The notes: generated by a model not told the origin, from the sequence alone. Shown: positions 1 through 11,550, counted from the first letter of the stretch. The stretch: DNA of 64,000 nt from Dermatemys mawii (GCA_007922305.1 ML677374.1:10419369-10483368); one strand, 5' to 3'. Made by a program: numbers and translations.

Positions 1-1544
1 ACATATGAGCCAAGCTCAATTTCTTGCCTAGCTGGCTGCTACTACGATTAAATCAATGCACTCTTATTTACTAAAATGAGGGGGAAGAAATTATTTAACA
101 TATGTTAATGTTTGAGGCTTAGTCAGTTTCAGCCAGTCTCGAGAAAATGAGATTAATCATCTTAGTTAGAGAGAGCTGATTTCAGAATGAAATTGGAACT
201 TAGCTGTGCAACATCATTCCTTTGCTTTGAAGGCGGGGGGAGAGGTACTTATTTTTTGCAGCCTTCCGTCCCCCACCTATTGCCGAGTAGGGGCAAAGGG
301 AAAGTGCGGCACTCCCAAAGGGACACATGCTGCTGATAAACTATGATTATCCTGATATTAGTGTGAGGCAAAAAAAAGTTTGTTTCCTCCAAGCCCTACA
401 TACTAGCAAATGCTTCCCCCTTCTGTAGCCTATTTAAATGCCTTGGTCAGAGATGTAAAACCTGAATCTTCCTCAGCAGAGCTGATGATGAGCATCTAAG
501 CCTTGGCCACTAGGTATGGGTACTGAAATCCGTGATAGCGCTGTCCTCTTCTCCACTCATGCCCAGAGGCTGAGATCATTGCTTCTGTAATTTGCCCAGG
601 ATCTGATGACCAGGTACTCTCTATTTAGGTAGTACATCAGTGCCAAATGGGTGGTGGGGGGAACCACCAACAAAGCTACCTGCCCTGAAAACCTAACAGG
701 AATCGTTATCTGGGCTCAAACGACAGTGTCATGAGCAGCTTCCAAGAGAGCCAAGGTAATGCATTAGCAATATGGTAAAATCAGTAATATCTCTATTCTC
801 CTTCCCTGTCATCAGTTTATGTGTTTTTGTCTTTTTCAATTTTCCACTTATAAAAGAATTTTAAGCCCACTCTGAGAGCTTGGGGCAAACCCTGCTCTCA
901 GTTACACCCATGCAACCCCTCTCACATCAGTGAATTGGGCACAATTATAACTGAGAGTAAAATTTGACTCAATAGGTACATGAAGGAACATTATAAAGAG
1001 AGAATAAGCTTCAGATGGAGGGGTACGGTCAGTGAAATAGTGTTTCGCCACAAGGTGGTGCAGCGATCAAGTTACGAGGATTTGTTGTTAACCTCAAGAA
1101 GAAATATGGATTTGTAACCTTTAAAGATAGTAAAAGTGCTGGTTTGGGAAACAATTGTTCTGTTCCTGGCTATTAAATCAGATATGTGACTTAGATTAAC
1201 AATAAACAAACCCTCATACAATGAAATGTAACTCTTTGATTTATTGTAGCTGTATTGTATATTATAATTGGATGTAGTATTGTAGAGGCTAGTTTTAGGC
1301 CTTTCATTTCCATTGAAAGCAATAGAAGAGAATGAGATTGCCAAAGATGGCTAAAGATTTTGTTTTATTTTCTTCCAGTCCTTAAAAACAAAAAACAAGG
1401 AAGCAACCTGCCCTCTATTCCTCCTCACCCCAAACACACCATTTCAGTGCTGTCCAACAGGGAGCTAAGTGGAGTGTATATAGTCTACATGGCAAGGGCT
1501 AACCGCTCAAATACTGATCCTCTGGGAGTCTGTTAGAAACTAGG
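1..1544. other. non-coding, no gene recognised
   Basis: Only short spurious reading frames are present. Around 880-960 there is a decayed copy of an old amniote interspersed motif (a stretch resembling 'ctctcagttacac' with later 'aactgagagtaaaa'), also seen near 23.07 kb. A possible CTCF-like motif is listed separately. Nothing else is identifiable by eye. Confidence 0.6.
1048..1061 (+). promoter_or_regulatory. possible CTCF-like motif
   Basis: The 14-mer CCACAAGGTGGTGC resembles the vertebrate CTCF core (CCASYAGRKGGCRS), with mismatches at the fifth position (A for Y) and the twelfth (T for C). A single motif match without conservation or binding data is weak evidence, because such matches occur by chance. 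Confidence 0.25.
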
Positions 1545-1660
1545 GATGTAAAATGTTTACCGGTAAGACTGATGCTTATTGGTTAACTGATTATGTATTC
1601 AGTTAACGTTTAAATGCCTAATGTGCGGGGGTGGCAGCCGGGACCCCAACACAGACTACA
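1545..1660. mobile_element. decayed DNA-transposon fragment with GTTAAC motifs
   Basis: The stretch begins with a 'gggatgtaaaatgtttaccgg' type sequence and carries repeated 'ggttaact' and 'cagttaacg' motifs in both orientations. This pattern is familiar from old hAT-like MITEs of reptiles with alternating TTAACC/GGTTAA motifs. No target duplication could be defined, so the family is uncertain. Confidence 0.35.
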
Positions 1661-2787
1661 TAGAATACCAAAACAACTGGCTTTATCAACTGGACTTGTA
1701 ATCTTGCTAAACGACAACAATCACTTTTGTTCGACAAGACCTCTTTGAGAGATATTTGGCATGAGAAATGCTATACAAATGAATATTGTATTTGCATTAT
1801 CTGGGAGGTTTTCAGTGTCAGAAAAACCAGCTCTTGCTGGATTGTTTCTTCATAATAAATAACGTCACTTATGCAAACAGTCTCCTCGCAACTAAACTAC
1901 GTGATTTATTAGCTGGAAAGAGTTCAATTTTAAAAGTGAGGGTGACATTTAAAGGAGCACATTTTATACCTCTGAAATAAATAGCAGAGGAAACACAAGC
2001 TTTTCCTCAGCCCACTGACAGAAGTTATTCCACGCAAAGTACAAATGTGTTGCTGCTACTCTTGGTGTATAATGAAGAGAGAAGCAAACAAAACTAGCGG
2101 GTGCACTGGCTCTGTGCAGCAGATATCTACATCTGCAATCTGAGCCTCTAAGCATGCTGGCGTAAGGATTCAGGTCATTAGCTGACTCCAAGCACCTCCA
2201 CGTTCCCTAGAGCTCCATTGCACAGCACAGCCAAAGAACCAACATCTGCGGGAGTCAGAAGCGCTAGAGGCAGCGACGTGCAGCGGGCCCGTTAGTGAAA
2301 TCCTGTCAGATTCTGCTGAATGCACAAAATTTTTCCATAGACTAGTTAGAGTGGGAGGGCTCAATCCTGCAATCTTGCATTAGTAATTACTACAGGATCA
2401 GGCTCTAAATGTGCATGTACACCCCTTCCCCAATCATGCATTTTATTTTTAAATCTCATTGCAAACCCACATTCCTTGGTGTGTTTTTTTTGGAGCCTCT
2501 GGAGTTGCAAGCTGACTGCATTATTTCCTACTGTTTCCCCCTTCCTTGTTAATTCTATAGATATTGTTTGGGGATGTTGTCTGTGTTTTGTGATGGGGCT
2601 GAAGCTGCAGCTGCTCTGAGTGAAATTCACTTAGACGTTTGTAGAAGTTTGGCATGGGAAGCATCATCAGGACTTGGGGATGGTGAGCCAGAGAGGCCCC
2701 CTCCAAGGCACCAGCATTGGTGGTTGGTTGTGTGATGTGGGCACCTGTGTGTGGAGGCCTGGCTTGAGGACGGACTGTGGGTGAAGG
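1661..2787. other. non-coding, no gene recognised
   Basis: Short overlapping reading frames on the minus strand (about 2.17-2.85 kb) show no recognisable domain, no splice structure and no repeat-protein similarity. I treat them as chance. No named element is seen. Confidence 0.6.
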
Positions 2788-3015
2788 TGCAATTTCAGTA
2801 CAGGTAGGCATACCCACGAAAGCTTTAATCTGGTTAGCGTAGATAACATGGGTGAGCGACCCGGTACCTGCCCAGTGTCTCTGGGAGGGTCGTACTCTGG
2901 TTGGTGGCCTATGCTATCATTTCTTCATTACTGTTATCTGCGCTAGCTAGATTACAGCTTGCATGAGTATGTGCTACAATCACACCTTCCCTTGCAGTGT
3001 AGATATACCCTGGCT
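2788..3015. mobile_element. Harbinger-like MITE, decayed copy
   Basis: The left part reads 'aggtaggcatacccacgaaa' then 'gctttaatctggttagc'. The right part ends 'ttgcagtgtagatataccct'. The ends are imperfect inverted repeats of the 'GGGTATGTCTACACTGCA' type common in turtle MITEs. The interior (gctttaatc, gggtgagcgacccggtacc, gctagctagattacagc) has the palindromic plan of the copy at 44.55-44.82 kb. No clean target duplication was found. Confidence 0.5.
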
Positions 3016-4109
3016 AAATAGCCATCTGGGGGATGAAGGGGCATGGGCTTCAGTCATCACTGATAGGAGCTGAGGTTTAAATCTACAGTCTACTAGTGAA
3101 TTCTGTGGAATACAGGGTCTGTCTCCGGAGTCGTTTGGTCCCCTTAAAGTGATATTTTAAAACATTCTGTTGCGTGTTTCTCCTGCGTGGGGAAGAATGG
3201 ATCTATTTCAGAGTAACGTGCGGGGCTGTTCTGAGATCTTATGAAAATCTGACCCTTAAATTTTTGTTCGTTTTTTCCCTTAGTCTCCTCCATAAAGAAC
3301 CTAAATATAATCCAACTCTGTTCCACAATTTTTGCATTACACTCCTACCCTCTTCCCAGGAAATCCTGCCAATTCAATTTTGCCTTTTAGCCTACAACCC
3401 TGTGAAAACCTGCTTCCATAACATGTGGCAGGATGAGCTCTCATCTTGCATGAAATTATAGCTCTCCATACAGCAGTTTAAAAACGTTTTGGTCTTAAAT
3501 CCATATTTTAGCATCCCGCTGTGTAAGGAAAAAGAAAGAAAATAAACCAGTTACTGTCATGTGAAATAGTGAACAGTAATATCAAAGATCTCTACAGATC
3601 AGAGTGTGATGTATGGAGGTAGCTATGAAATGGAAGTCTTTTGTTTTCCTTTTATTGTAAGGCTGAGATTTTCAAACCTGCCTTAAGGGAGCTTGCAACC
3701 TGTGAAAATCTCTGCCTAAATTTCCATACATAGTGTTCAACAGTCATTTTATTCTTGGGTTGATGTAGCAAGTTACAAAGGAGTCATATGGACTGTACTC
3801 TCTTATGGATACGTCTGTTCTTTCTTAATGTAAATAAGCGAATGTAGACTGGAAGTACAAGTTTTGCCATTTGTGGATGGAAACATGACAAGGAGGATGG
3901 CTGGAAAGGGAAAGTGGGACTTATTCCCAACCTGATCCACTTAGTGTTATTTTCCAATTTGATTCTGCTCCCATTTGGCTGTTGGAACCAAGGCCAGCTG
4001 TTAGTGTATTGCCTCCTTTGCCTTCGCTGTCTAGCATTTATTAAAGACAACCAGGCCTAAATCTCCATAGACCAGCAATTCTAGTAATTTCTTCTTATAA
4101 TGAAGACTG
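3016..4109. other. non-coding, no gene recognised
   Basis: The longest frame here (3174-3461, plus strand, 95 codons) is Leu/Phe/Ser-rich with no domain signature and is overlapped by an equally open antisense frame, as expected by chance. No repeat family was recognised. Confidence 0.6.
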
Positions 4110-4445
4110 ATCTTTGTAAAGCACTTGGAGACCTAAGCATGGGAAGTGCTGAGTCTGATCTCGCTCGCACCAGTCTTACAGTCATGGAACTCTGTTGAAG
4201 TCAGCAGAGGTACTCCCGGTTTACACCGGAATGCCACTGACTTCAGTGAAGTTACGTTGTGAAAAACAGGTATAAGCGAGATCAGAATGGAGACTCCTAC
4301 TGGCCCTGCACAAATAGATTGTCAGCTCTTCAGGGTAAGGACTGTTGTGATGTTTGTATCACACCCATCACAGTGGGGCCCTGATCTCAGTGGGGGCCTA
4401 AGAGCACTACCAGAATACAAATAAAATGAATAACAATAGACATCA
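4110..4445 (+). repeat. SINE-like repeat with 'AATAAAATGAATAA' 3' tail
   Basis: Contains 'tttgtaaagcacttggag', 'gtcagctcttcagggtaagg' followed by 'gactgttgtgatgtttgta', then 'cacagtggggccctgatct' and an A-rich tail of ATAA-type repeats. This order matches a very common SINE 3' tail of amniotes that I recognise but cannot name with certainty. A reverse-complement relative lies near 15.17-15.27 kb. Confidence 0.5.
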
Positions 4446-4479
4446 TCACACATCACTCAGGGGGGTGAGTATTACAGTC

Positions 4480-4575
4480 CTCGCTTTGCAGGTGTGGGAA
4501 GATGCAGTACGGAGAGGATAAGTGATTTACTGAAAGTAACACAGTGAGTCAGTGGCAGGGTCAGGACTCCCAGCC
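4480..4575 (-). repeat. MIR-like SINE fragment
   Basis: The plus strand reads as the reverse complement of the MIR core: a cue like 'tttgcaggtgtgggaagatg', then 'aagtgatttactgaaagtaa', 'cacagtgagtcagtggcagg' and 'tcaggactcccagcc'. The order and spacing match MIR, which is ancient in amniotes. The copy is diverged and lacks a clear tRNA head. Confidence 0.6.
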
Positions 4576-6204
4576 CAACTGTAAACATTCAAATTCAAAC
4601 CAGAGCAAATACTCTGGGCCACATGTTCATACCCACTACATAAGGCCTCATGTTATTGTTTTTTAGATCTTAAATACTGCATATGTTTCCACTAATAATC
4701 CACCAAGGATGCAGTAGATACAGAATTACTAAAGAGAGCGGTTGCAATTTGAATTGTTTAGCCAAATCCTTCCAGCACTTGCAGAATATACTTGCTTAAG
4801 CCCATACTGGATGCTGCTGTATGGATTCCACTGCTTTATTTTCCCCTCAGATTGAATTAATAAAGGAGGAAAGAAGAGTAAATTACGGTGTAGAAGTTAC
4901 AGAATCAATAAGCTATTAGCAGTCAGAAAACCTAGGCAATTAATTTAGAATACTGTGCAAATAATCAAAGGCGGTGGTGAACAGATTGAAACCCTAAGGT
5001 AATAGGCAGCAAAGATGCAATGTAGGGTTTCAAAAGTAAGCAGTTCTCTTTTCTACATAGGAAGTTAGAGAATGGGAAAGACAGCCTGAAATTCTGAGTC
5101 TCAGTTAGTCTCTATGCGATTTGCTCAGTTTGCAAGTAAAGAGATGATCTTTTGTTCCCACTGCCTGTCCTATGATCTCCTCCAACAACCTGAGAGCCAC
5201 GCTGGGTTATTTCTGGCTTATGCATCTCCAAGTTCCTGCAGCTGGAACTTGTTTTACAATTTTGTTACAACATTTTTTGATAATAATACACAATCAGACT
5301 AGAACATGGCTCACTTTCCATAGTTAAGTTAGTTCTGCAGTGCTCATAGATATTAATATCTTGCATTACATTAAAGGCTATTATTTACATCAGCATGGCT
5401 TATTGATCATGGCTATGCTGTAGGCATATCAACACAGTATTAACTTAACTCCCACAGTCTACACCCAAAGAGCTGGCTCAATGTAAAACTTGATATCGAT
5501 TTTCCTGGAGTTGGCCTTTTTGATTCTTCTAAGGTCAGGGAAATTATAGGATATTGTAGCATACTACAGGAACTGCTGTAACTTTTTTTTATTACAAATA
5601 TCAGAAACTATTAGTGTAAAATGTTCACTGATCTCTACAGCTAATAAAGGAGCAGTGGCTGATGTCATTTATTCCTGCTGCTGTTTCCTGCTTTCTCTAT
5701 AATATAGCTCCTCAAAAATGATCTATAGCAAGTTAATGGGTTAATTATTATTTATCACCGTTTTCAATTGTGCTGGCAATGAATAGAATAAACAGTGGAT
5801 CTACTCAACTCAGCTTTGACCACTGAACACTGCACCACTGACTACTACTGTGATTTTAAGTGCAAGAATATAAAATAAATGAGTTTGAGGCCTTCTCCCA
5901 TTATAGACTGCCTTAAAAGCATATGACAAACCCTTTGATTTTAAAGATAATTCCATAGATGATATTTAATCCTGAAAAATCTGGATAACTGTTCAACAAA
6001 TGAATCTTGCCATAGGTGTCACCTTTCAAAGGTCATTAGCTTTGAATGGTGAAAAATGCTAAATTTAACATTTTATCCAGATATTAGTGAGCAATGTAGG
6101 ATGTTGAGGATTAGACTTGATCTGACATTCTTATCCCTTTTCTTTTATATAGCCTCTTACATCCCAATATCTGAACCCTTCACAAATACAACTAAGTGGA
6201 ACAT
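4576..6204. other. non-coding, AT-rich, no gene recognised
   Basis: AT-rich unique-looking sequence with chance frames under 70 codons. I identify no transposon ends, RNA gene or promoter. Confidence 0.6.
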
Positions 6205-6312
6205 CTGTGTGAGTAGTATTCCCATTTTACAGATGGGAAAATTGCAGTAGTGAGTGTAAATGGCTTGCCCAAGTCCTACAGGAGATCAATGCCAGAACAG
6301 GAACTGGAGCTT
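6205..6312 (-). repeat. MIR-like SINE fragment
   Basis: Reads 'tattcccattttacagatgg' then 'aaattgcagtagtgagtg', 'tggcttgcccaagtcctaca' and 'atgccagaacaggaactgg' on the plus strand. This is the inverted MIR core (CCCATTTTACAGATGGG, CTTGCCCAAG, CAGAGCNGGAA). Confidence 0.65.
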
Positions 6313-6961
6313 GTGTACTGATAAGGAGGCGTAACTCAGGCCCAGCATGGGTAGGGCATTCTAAAACTCTTGTTTACTGGTACACCCAAAGTGCAGTTCA
6401 AGGTTTCACCTCAAGTTGTCATTGGCTTCCTTCTGTTGTAACAATTGCCATAAACACCTTTTCTCAATCATGCAGTAAAAAGTAGAAGAAACAGTTAAAG
6501 CATCTGAAACTTAAGAAGTCAAATTTTAACAATTTCCCTCCTTTTTCTGTTTAGTTGTACAGTGTGTTTTATAGCATGAGATCACCTTTTTGAAAGTCCT
6601 TTAGATGGTATTCAGATATGGTATTAAACCTTTTATTAATTGTAATAACACAGCTATTTGATTTGTTGGGGGGAAAGTTAGCAGAAGACAAATCCTGTTA
6701 CTTTTTTAAGACAAAACAAAACAGCTCCATCTACAAGGAGAGAGAAGAAAAATGAAAATAGAAAATGCAACTTCTGACTGTCTTTCTTGCTTGCAACATA
6801 GGTACTGGAAAACCAGTGGGAAGGCACATGACTCTGTTAGACCCTCTGAGGACTGCCAAACTTTTACCAGACTTGGGCTAAAACATTGCACAAAGCTTTC
6901 CGTTTTAATTGCAACAGTGTTGCAAAAGGCGTGTTGGCTGACTAATCCAAACTCTTATTAG
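6313..6961. other. non-coding, no gene recognised
   Basis: Mixed-composition sequence upstream of the possible pseudogene at about 7.0 kb. Chance frames on both strands overlap each other at 6706-6961. No repeat was identified. Confidence 0.5.
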
Positions 6962-7255
6962 ACAAAAGAGGAAGATGGGCAAGAGGACAAATACGATGGA
7001 GTAGGAAAGATGACATGCTCTGGGGATGTTGATAGCAAGAACCTCAAGCGCACATCCCAGGTGCTGCTCAGGATTCAGTCGAACATATCGGAAGCGGGGA
7101 TGTTGTTTGGTACCCTCACCTCACTTGATCAGGACAACTTCCAAGATCAGAAGAGCAAAGGCCCAGTGGTGGAAGAGTAGATGAGCAAGTTGAGGCTGAT
7201 GTCACCTACGACCATGAAGCAAGCTGTTCAATTCCAACCTGTTAAACTAGCTTAG
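6962..7255 (+). pseudogene. possible small processed pseudogene, unidentified
   Basis: One frame is open for 72 codons from just after a TAG at 6959-6961 to a TAG at 7178-7180, then continues 24 codons to another TAG at 7253-7255. The predicted peptide is strongly protein-like: acidic start (KEEDGQEDKYDG), then DSKNLKRTSQVLLRIQSNI, LTSLDQDNFQDQKSKGPVVEE, and MSKLRLMSPTTMKQAVQF after the internal stop. I do not recognise the parent. No poly(A) tract or target duplication was established, so this could be a chance frame or an unrecognised exon. Confidence 0.3.
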
Positions 7256-7717
7256 CTGGAGCAAGTTTCTCAATGACTTCCAGAAAAGCAGTGGGCAAAA
7301 AGGGATGGCAACCATGTCCCATTAAAATTACTCAGTCAAACCACTTATCCAGTATTTTTTATATGTGGATGCTTATTTCCAATTCTAGCTCTATCTTGAT
7401 GTGTTGCTATAGCAATGTGGCGACCTCTCTAAGAACCCTGGAGACCCATAATTGGTGATTCCTATCATAAAGACATCCAGTTGGTACCAGTTTTGCTGTC
7501 TCCAGCGCACATTAAATTGCTTATAAAAATAACCTTAACAGGTCAAGCTGAATTTTTATTACCTTTCATCACTTTGGACAATTCAAGAAAAGAACTCAGG
7601 AGTCCTAGTTCCCAGCTCTAATCGACATCTGATGTCCCCCCATCAGGTTTTTTGTTTAAGTACATGGTCCCCAGTAGATACTCTGCAGTGCATCTCTTCT
7701 TCTATGTGTCTCTCTTA

Positions 7718-8040
7718 GGATATGTCTACACGCGAAACATAAGTCCACCTATATTGGGTTGACTTACAGCCACCACAGTAATTACCCCAGCCTCTCAGCT
7801 CTGCTGGCAGCTCCCTGCCAGGAACCTGGCTTCCCCACAAGCTCCTGGTGGGTTGCCCCCATCCAATCCCTGTTCCCTGCTGGTAGCAGAGGGGAAGCAG
7901 CCCAGGGCTTCTCACCTCCCTGATCCCCTTCAGGAGCAAGGGGGTTGGGAGAAAGCCACCTGGGGCTTCTCAACCCTCCTCCCTGCCCAAACTGAATGCC
8001 CTCAGCCCTCTCCAAGGAGACTCTCTGTACTGGGCAACGT
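7718..8040. mobile_element. Harbinger-like MITE, left end only
   Basis: Begins 'aggatatgtctacacgcga', a terminal sequence of the GGGTATGTCTACAC type seen at both ends of the intact element at 34.55 kb. It continues into GC-richer sequence with 'cctatattgggttgactta'. No matching right end was found, so the copy is truncated or diverged and its right border is uncertain. Confidence 0.4.
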
Positions 8041-8579
8041 TGTTATAAACAAACAACATAAGCAGTTCGTAATTACTGTGAGGCACAAATGTAAGTAACT
8101 TTCACCTGAGAACAATTTATTGCTCTTTAGAACCCATGAAATAATCATACCTTAGTCAATAATCTAACAAATATTTAGTCAATTGCTTTATGTTTTTTAA
8201 CACCTCTTCCTTCCTAGCATTTCAACACCTGGCTGTTGGCCTAGGTGCATTATTTACGTCTGTTTTGTTGTAGAATTTGACTCAAAGAGATTAACAACAA
8301 GGAATCACCCCCACCACATTGATGTTTTGAAAATGATTTTGTAGTGTGATACTTTAATTCTGGCAAAGATTTACATAAACTGCACAGATGGAGCAATCTA
8401 GCACATCCTAAATAGCTTTACACAAAGCCAATTGCTAATTCTATCAGGAGCACCAAGTTCCACGCTCCCAGAGCAAATAACAAATGAAATGTACATCTCT
8501 GTAAAGGAAACTCTTCTAGGGCCCAATCCTGTGACATCCTGAGCACATCACAAGATTGGGCCCTCAAAGCAACTCTGTG

Positions 8580-8745
8580 CAGTTTGTTCAGTAGACAAGA
8601 TGGCCTCCGAGCAAAGGCACTGGACTGAAGCTCAGAAGATCTAGGTACAATTCCCAGCTGTATCACAAACATCCTTGGTCAAGTCACTTAATGTTCAGTT
8701 TCCCATCTGTAAATGGGAATAATAATGGAAGGCACAATTAATAAA
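8580..8745 (+). repeat. MIR-like SINE
   Basis: In order: 'ggcactggactgaagctcag', 'gatctaggtacaattcccag' (B-box-like), 'ggtcaagtcacttaatgttc', 'agtttcccatctgtaaatgg', 'gaataataatgg'. This is the forward MIR layout: tRNA-like head, CORE, and 3' CATCTGTAAAATGGG segment. It is diverged but nearly complete apart from the 5' end. Confidence 0.7.
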
Positions 8746-8936
8746 GGAACTCTTTTATAGGATCTATTTATTTTACAGGCTAGAGATGGTGTTTTATTGG
8801 GCTCTCTTCCATGTAGACCATAGCACTTAGAATGTATCTTGGGACAATATTTGATTATGCTATTCAGTTTAACACAAAACAAGGTTAGACCTTGGAGTGC
8901 GGTCTCTAGGAGGAAGTGTTGCTCATTTAGGAAGAG

Positions 8937-9090
8937 AGCTACCAGAGTGGAAGCCATGTTAGTCTGTATCAGCAGAAAGAACAAGGAGTACTTGTGGCAC
9001 CTTAGAGACTAACCAGTTTATCTGGGCATAAGCTTTTGTGGGCAAAGCTCAGTTCATCAGACACATGGAGTGGAAGATACAGTACAAAGA
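8937..9090 (-). mobile_element. Penelope-like element pLTR fragment with decayed hammerhead core
   Basis: Contains 'agaacaaggagtacttgtgg', 'caccttagagactaaccagt' and 'gcataagcttttgtgggc', the common reptile repeat I associate with Penelope-like (Neptune-type) elements. Read on the minus strand, CTGATGA (9060-9054) is followed by a stem-loop-like GAGCTTTGCCCAC and then AAAAGCTTATGC. Penelope terminal repeats are known to carry hammerhead ribozymes with CUGAUGA...GAAA cores. Here the GAAA box is mutated to AAAA and stem II is imperfect, so catalytic activity is not expected. Confidence 0.55.
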
Positions 9091-9093
9091 GAT

Positions 9094-9125
9094 TATATAT
9101 ATGTAATATATACACACACACATAC
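9094..9125. repeat. TA/TG and CA simple repeat
   Basis: Alternating 'tatatatatg', 'taatatatac' and 'acacacacacat' immediately follow the Penelope-like fragment. Such simple repeats often sit next to retroelement ends, but this may be coincidence. Confidence 0.7.
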
Positions 9126-9272
9126 AGAGAACATGCAAAGATTGGGGTTTCTATACCAACTCTGAGACTAATCAATTAAAGTGAAAGAAAACATTTCCTC
9201 TTCCTTATGAGGCTAAGCTGAATAGATGTCCTTTGCATCACTGGAGGGGAAAGGCAACTGTGGGGTTTAGTG

Positions 9273-9345
9273 GCCTGAGCTCTGGGCTAGGAATCAAGAG
9301 ATAGTGGCAGAGTCAGAGACTTGCTGTATGTCTTTGGGAGGTAAT
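9273..9345 (+). repeat. tRNA-SINE (MIR-like) head fragment
   Basis: Carries 'ggtttagtggcctgagctct', 'gggctaggaatcaagagata' and 'cttgctgtatgtctttggga', resembling the A-box to CORE region of a MIR-type SINE. The 3' part is lost. Confidence 0.4.
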
Positions 9346-9565
9346 TTTAGGCCAGCATTTTCAAAGCGTGGTTACTGACTTGGGGTGCCCGAGATGAGAC
9401 CCCTTAGGCCAGATATTCAGATGGTGCTGAGCACCTGCAGCTCCCACTGACTTCAATAGAAGGTGAGGGTGTACAGAATGTCAGACAATCAGACCCCATG
9501 AGTTTCATGCAGGGCACCCTACGCCTGGTGACTCACATATTGACCAGCCACTTTTGAAAAATGTT
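9346..9565. repeat. old interspersed repeat with inverted motifs (family unassigned)
   Basis: Contains 'ggccagcattttcaaagcg', 'gatggtgctgagcacctgca', 'gctcccactgacttcaatag' and 'cagccacttttgaaaaatg'. The outer 'ttttcaaa' and 'ttttgaaaa' segments are inverted relative to each other, and GGTGCTGAGCACC is an internal palindrome. This layout recurs in sauropsid genomes and is likely an ancient MITE. Confidence 0.45.
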
Positions 9566-9672
9566 AACACCTTAACCCCTGCCCTTCCCCACACGGCTCA
9601 GTTCTCACTCCTGTAAAATCTGGATGATATGGTTAAGCTGGGGGAAACCTCACCTGGCAGCTGTGATTAATG

Positions 9673-9691
9673 TAAAATAAATAAATAAATA
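9673..9691. repeat. (AAAT)n simple repeat
   Basis: About four AAAT units in 'aaaataaataaataaatac'. Confidence 0.85.
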
Positions 9692-10033
9692 CGTTCCTTC
9701 ATGGAATAGACAGCTGAAGCAGTGGGAGCCACTGCCCAAGCCACAGGCTGTATTGAAGGCTAGTCAGTAATCTATGCTACATGGGCCAACCAGTTTGACT
9801 GGGGGGTTGAATGCAACTGCAAGGCACTGAGGGTTGTTTGATGGAGCTTGTATGTGTGTGGAAAGAAGCAATACAAACACCAGAGAAGCTGACAGAGAAG
9901 GCAGCAAGGAACCTCCAGACACAGCCAGAATAGCATGTGTACCATGGCCTTGAGGAAAGGCTAAGAGAGATCTTTTGAGTAGAGTGCTGGCTAGGAACTA
10001 TGAGCACAGAAACTGTCTCCTGCTGTTTGATTT

Positions 10034-10059
10034 TGTGTGTGTGTGTGTGTGTGTGTGTT
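10034..10059. repeat. (TG)n microsatellite
   Basis: About thirteen uninterrupted TG units, a potential polymorphic marker. Confidence 0.95.
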
Positions 10060-11550
10060 CAGGGGAGCAGGACTTTAGAAACATTAGTTGTTCAAACAGG
10101 ACTGCATCAGAAAAATACCTGACTCCATCAGTTTTCCTCCTAACAGAAACAACATACAAGGCTTCAAATATTGACTAACCATTTGTGTTAAAAGGGGTAA
10201 CAATATTTACTCACTTCTGAGAGGTAGTTTGAGCTCTCCAGATGAAACACACTATATAAGAGCAGAACATTATTATATTTAAAAGATTAGCTCAGCTGCA
10301 TTCTGCTATGGCAACGGCAAATACCCAGAGCTATCAGTTTTCTAGGACTGACCTGTTCATATCTGTTGGCTGGAATCTGGTCTCTCCGGTAGGCAACACT
10401 TGCCATCTGTGACATTTCTCTTCCATGCCCTGTGGCAGATCTGCACTGGCTCCCCACTCTACTGAGTTACTTCAGTGGGAGCTGTGCTCATTTATACCAG
10501 GGTGAAATCTGGCCCGAGTTCTTTGATAGCAAGAGCTAGAAACCCTCTGATTTCTAATCATGCTCTCGCTGTATGTTATATGTAAAGCAGGTTGGCCTCA
10601 AGGGATAGTACTTAGTCACCGTTTCCAGATGCAGCAGTTTTTTTGTCTTTTAGAGTTTTTTAACTCTAGCTGACTATTTACCACCTTCTGAATCACAGAC
10701 AAACACACCAGCCAAGCTGTCAATAAATAATGCAAAAGATTCTCCCCAACTGGGAAACTGCCATTTCCAAGCCAGGATTTTTTCTTTTAATAAATGGGTG
10801 GAAAATCTGGCTTCAGGCAACTGACAATTTTAGTCTAACCTCCTCTGGGTGTTTATGCAAATAGACTTTCACCCTGTGCATTGTGGGTGAAATGTGCCCC
10901 AGTGCATGGGTCCTGGGTGAAATGCATATGCATAAGGTCTGAACAACAGGGCATTAATGCAGGTAAAGAGTTAGCAGGCAGGGTTTTGAAATCCCAACCT
11001 CCAACCTGGGATGGAAGAGCAGCTACAACCCCTCCACTTTGCTTGCTAGTCTGGTAGAGCCACTGGGTCTCCACAGGGTCACCCCCATGGCCCCAGCAAA
11101 GGTAGCCAGGTATGTTGACCCATCCCCTCCAGGAGATGCAGGACGTGCAAAGGTGCCTCATACCCTCCCTCCTCTGCATGTCAAACAGGCAACAGTTGTG
11201 GTACTTTGGCAAATGTTGTGGGATTAAGGCAACCACAGCTCTTTTGTGATTTGCAAGTAGTGATTTGGTCACCTCCTTCCTAGGTAACCCCAGGGAGACC
11301 AAGTTATTTCAAACTTGAGCTCCAGTTTAGCAGCCCCAAATGCTGGTACTTGTGCAGGTAAAGCAAGTGGATGCAAGTTATTCCATATGCAAGACAGTAA
11401 GTGCAAAATCAGGGCAGCTTTTGGAAACCTGGCTCTTTCTTTCTACATTTAAAGAAACCAGACTGAGTCCATCTCTCCTTGGCATTGCACTTTGCAACGT
11501 TTACCTTTCCAAGCCATCTTCTGATAAAGGGTAATGGTTCCCCAAAGTAT
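10060..11550. other. non-coding; includes an unexplained 149-codon minus-strand frame
   Basis: The minus-strand frame 11302-10853 is the longest gap-free frame in the window outside the LRRC75A exon. Its peptide has no recognisable domain, no membrane segment and no splice context, and a 62-codon frame is open on the opposite strand. I do not call it a gene. Around 10440-10515 lies a decayed 'agttacttcagtgggagc' / 'ttataccagggtgaaatctgg' repeat motif. Confidence 0.5.

Noticed and set aside
10853..11302. 149-codon minus-strand frame
   Set aside because: No domain, biased toward residues typical of random frames, an opposing frame is open too, and no splice or promoter signals.
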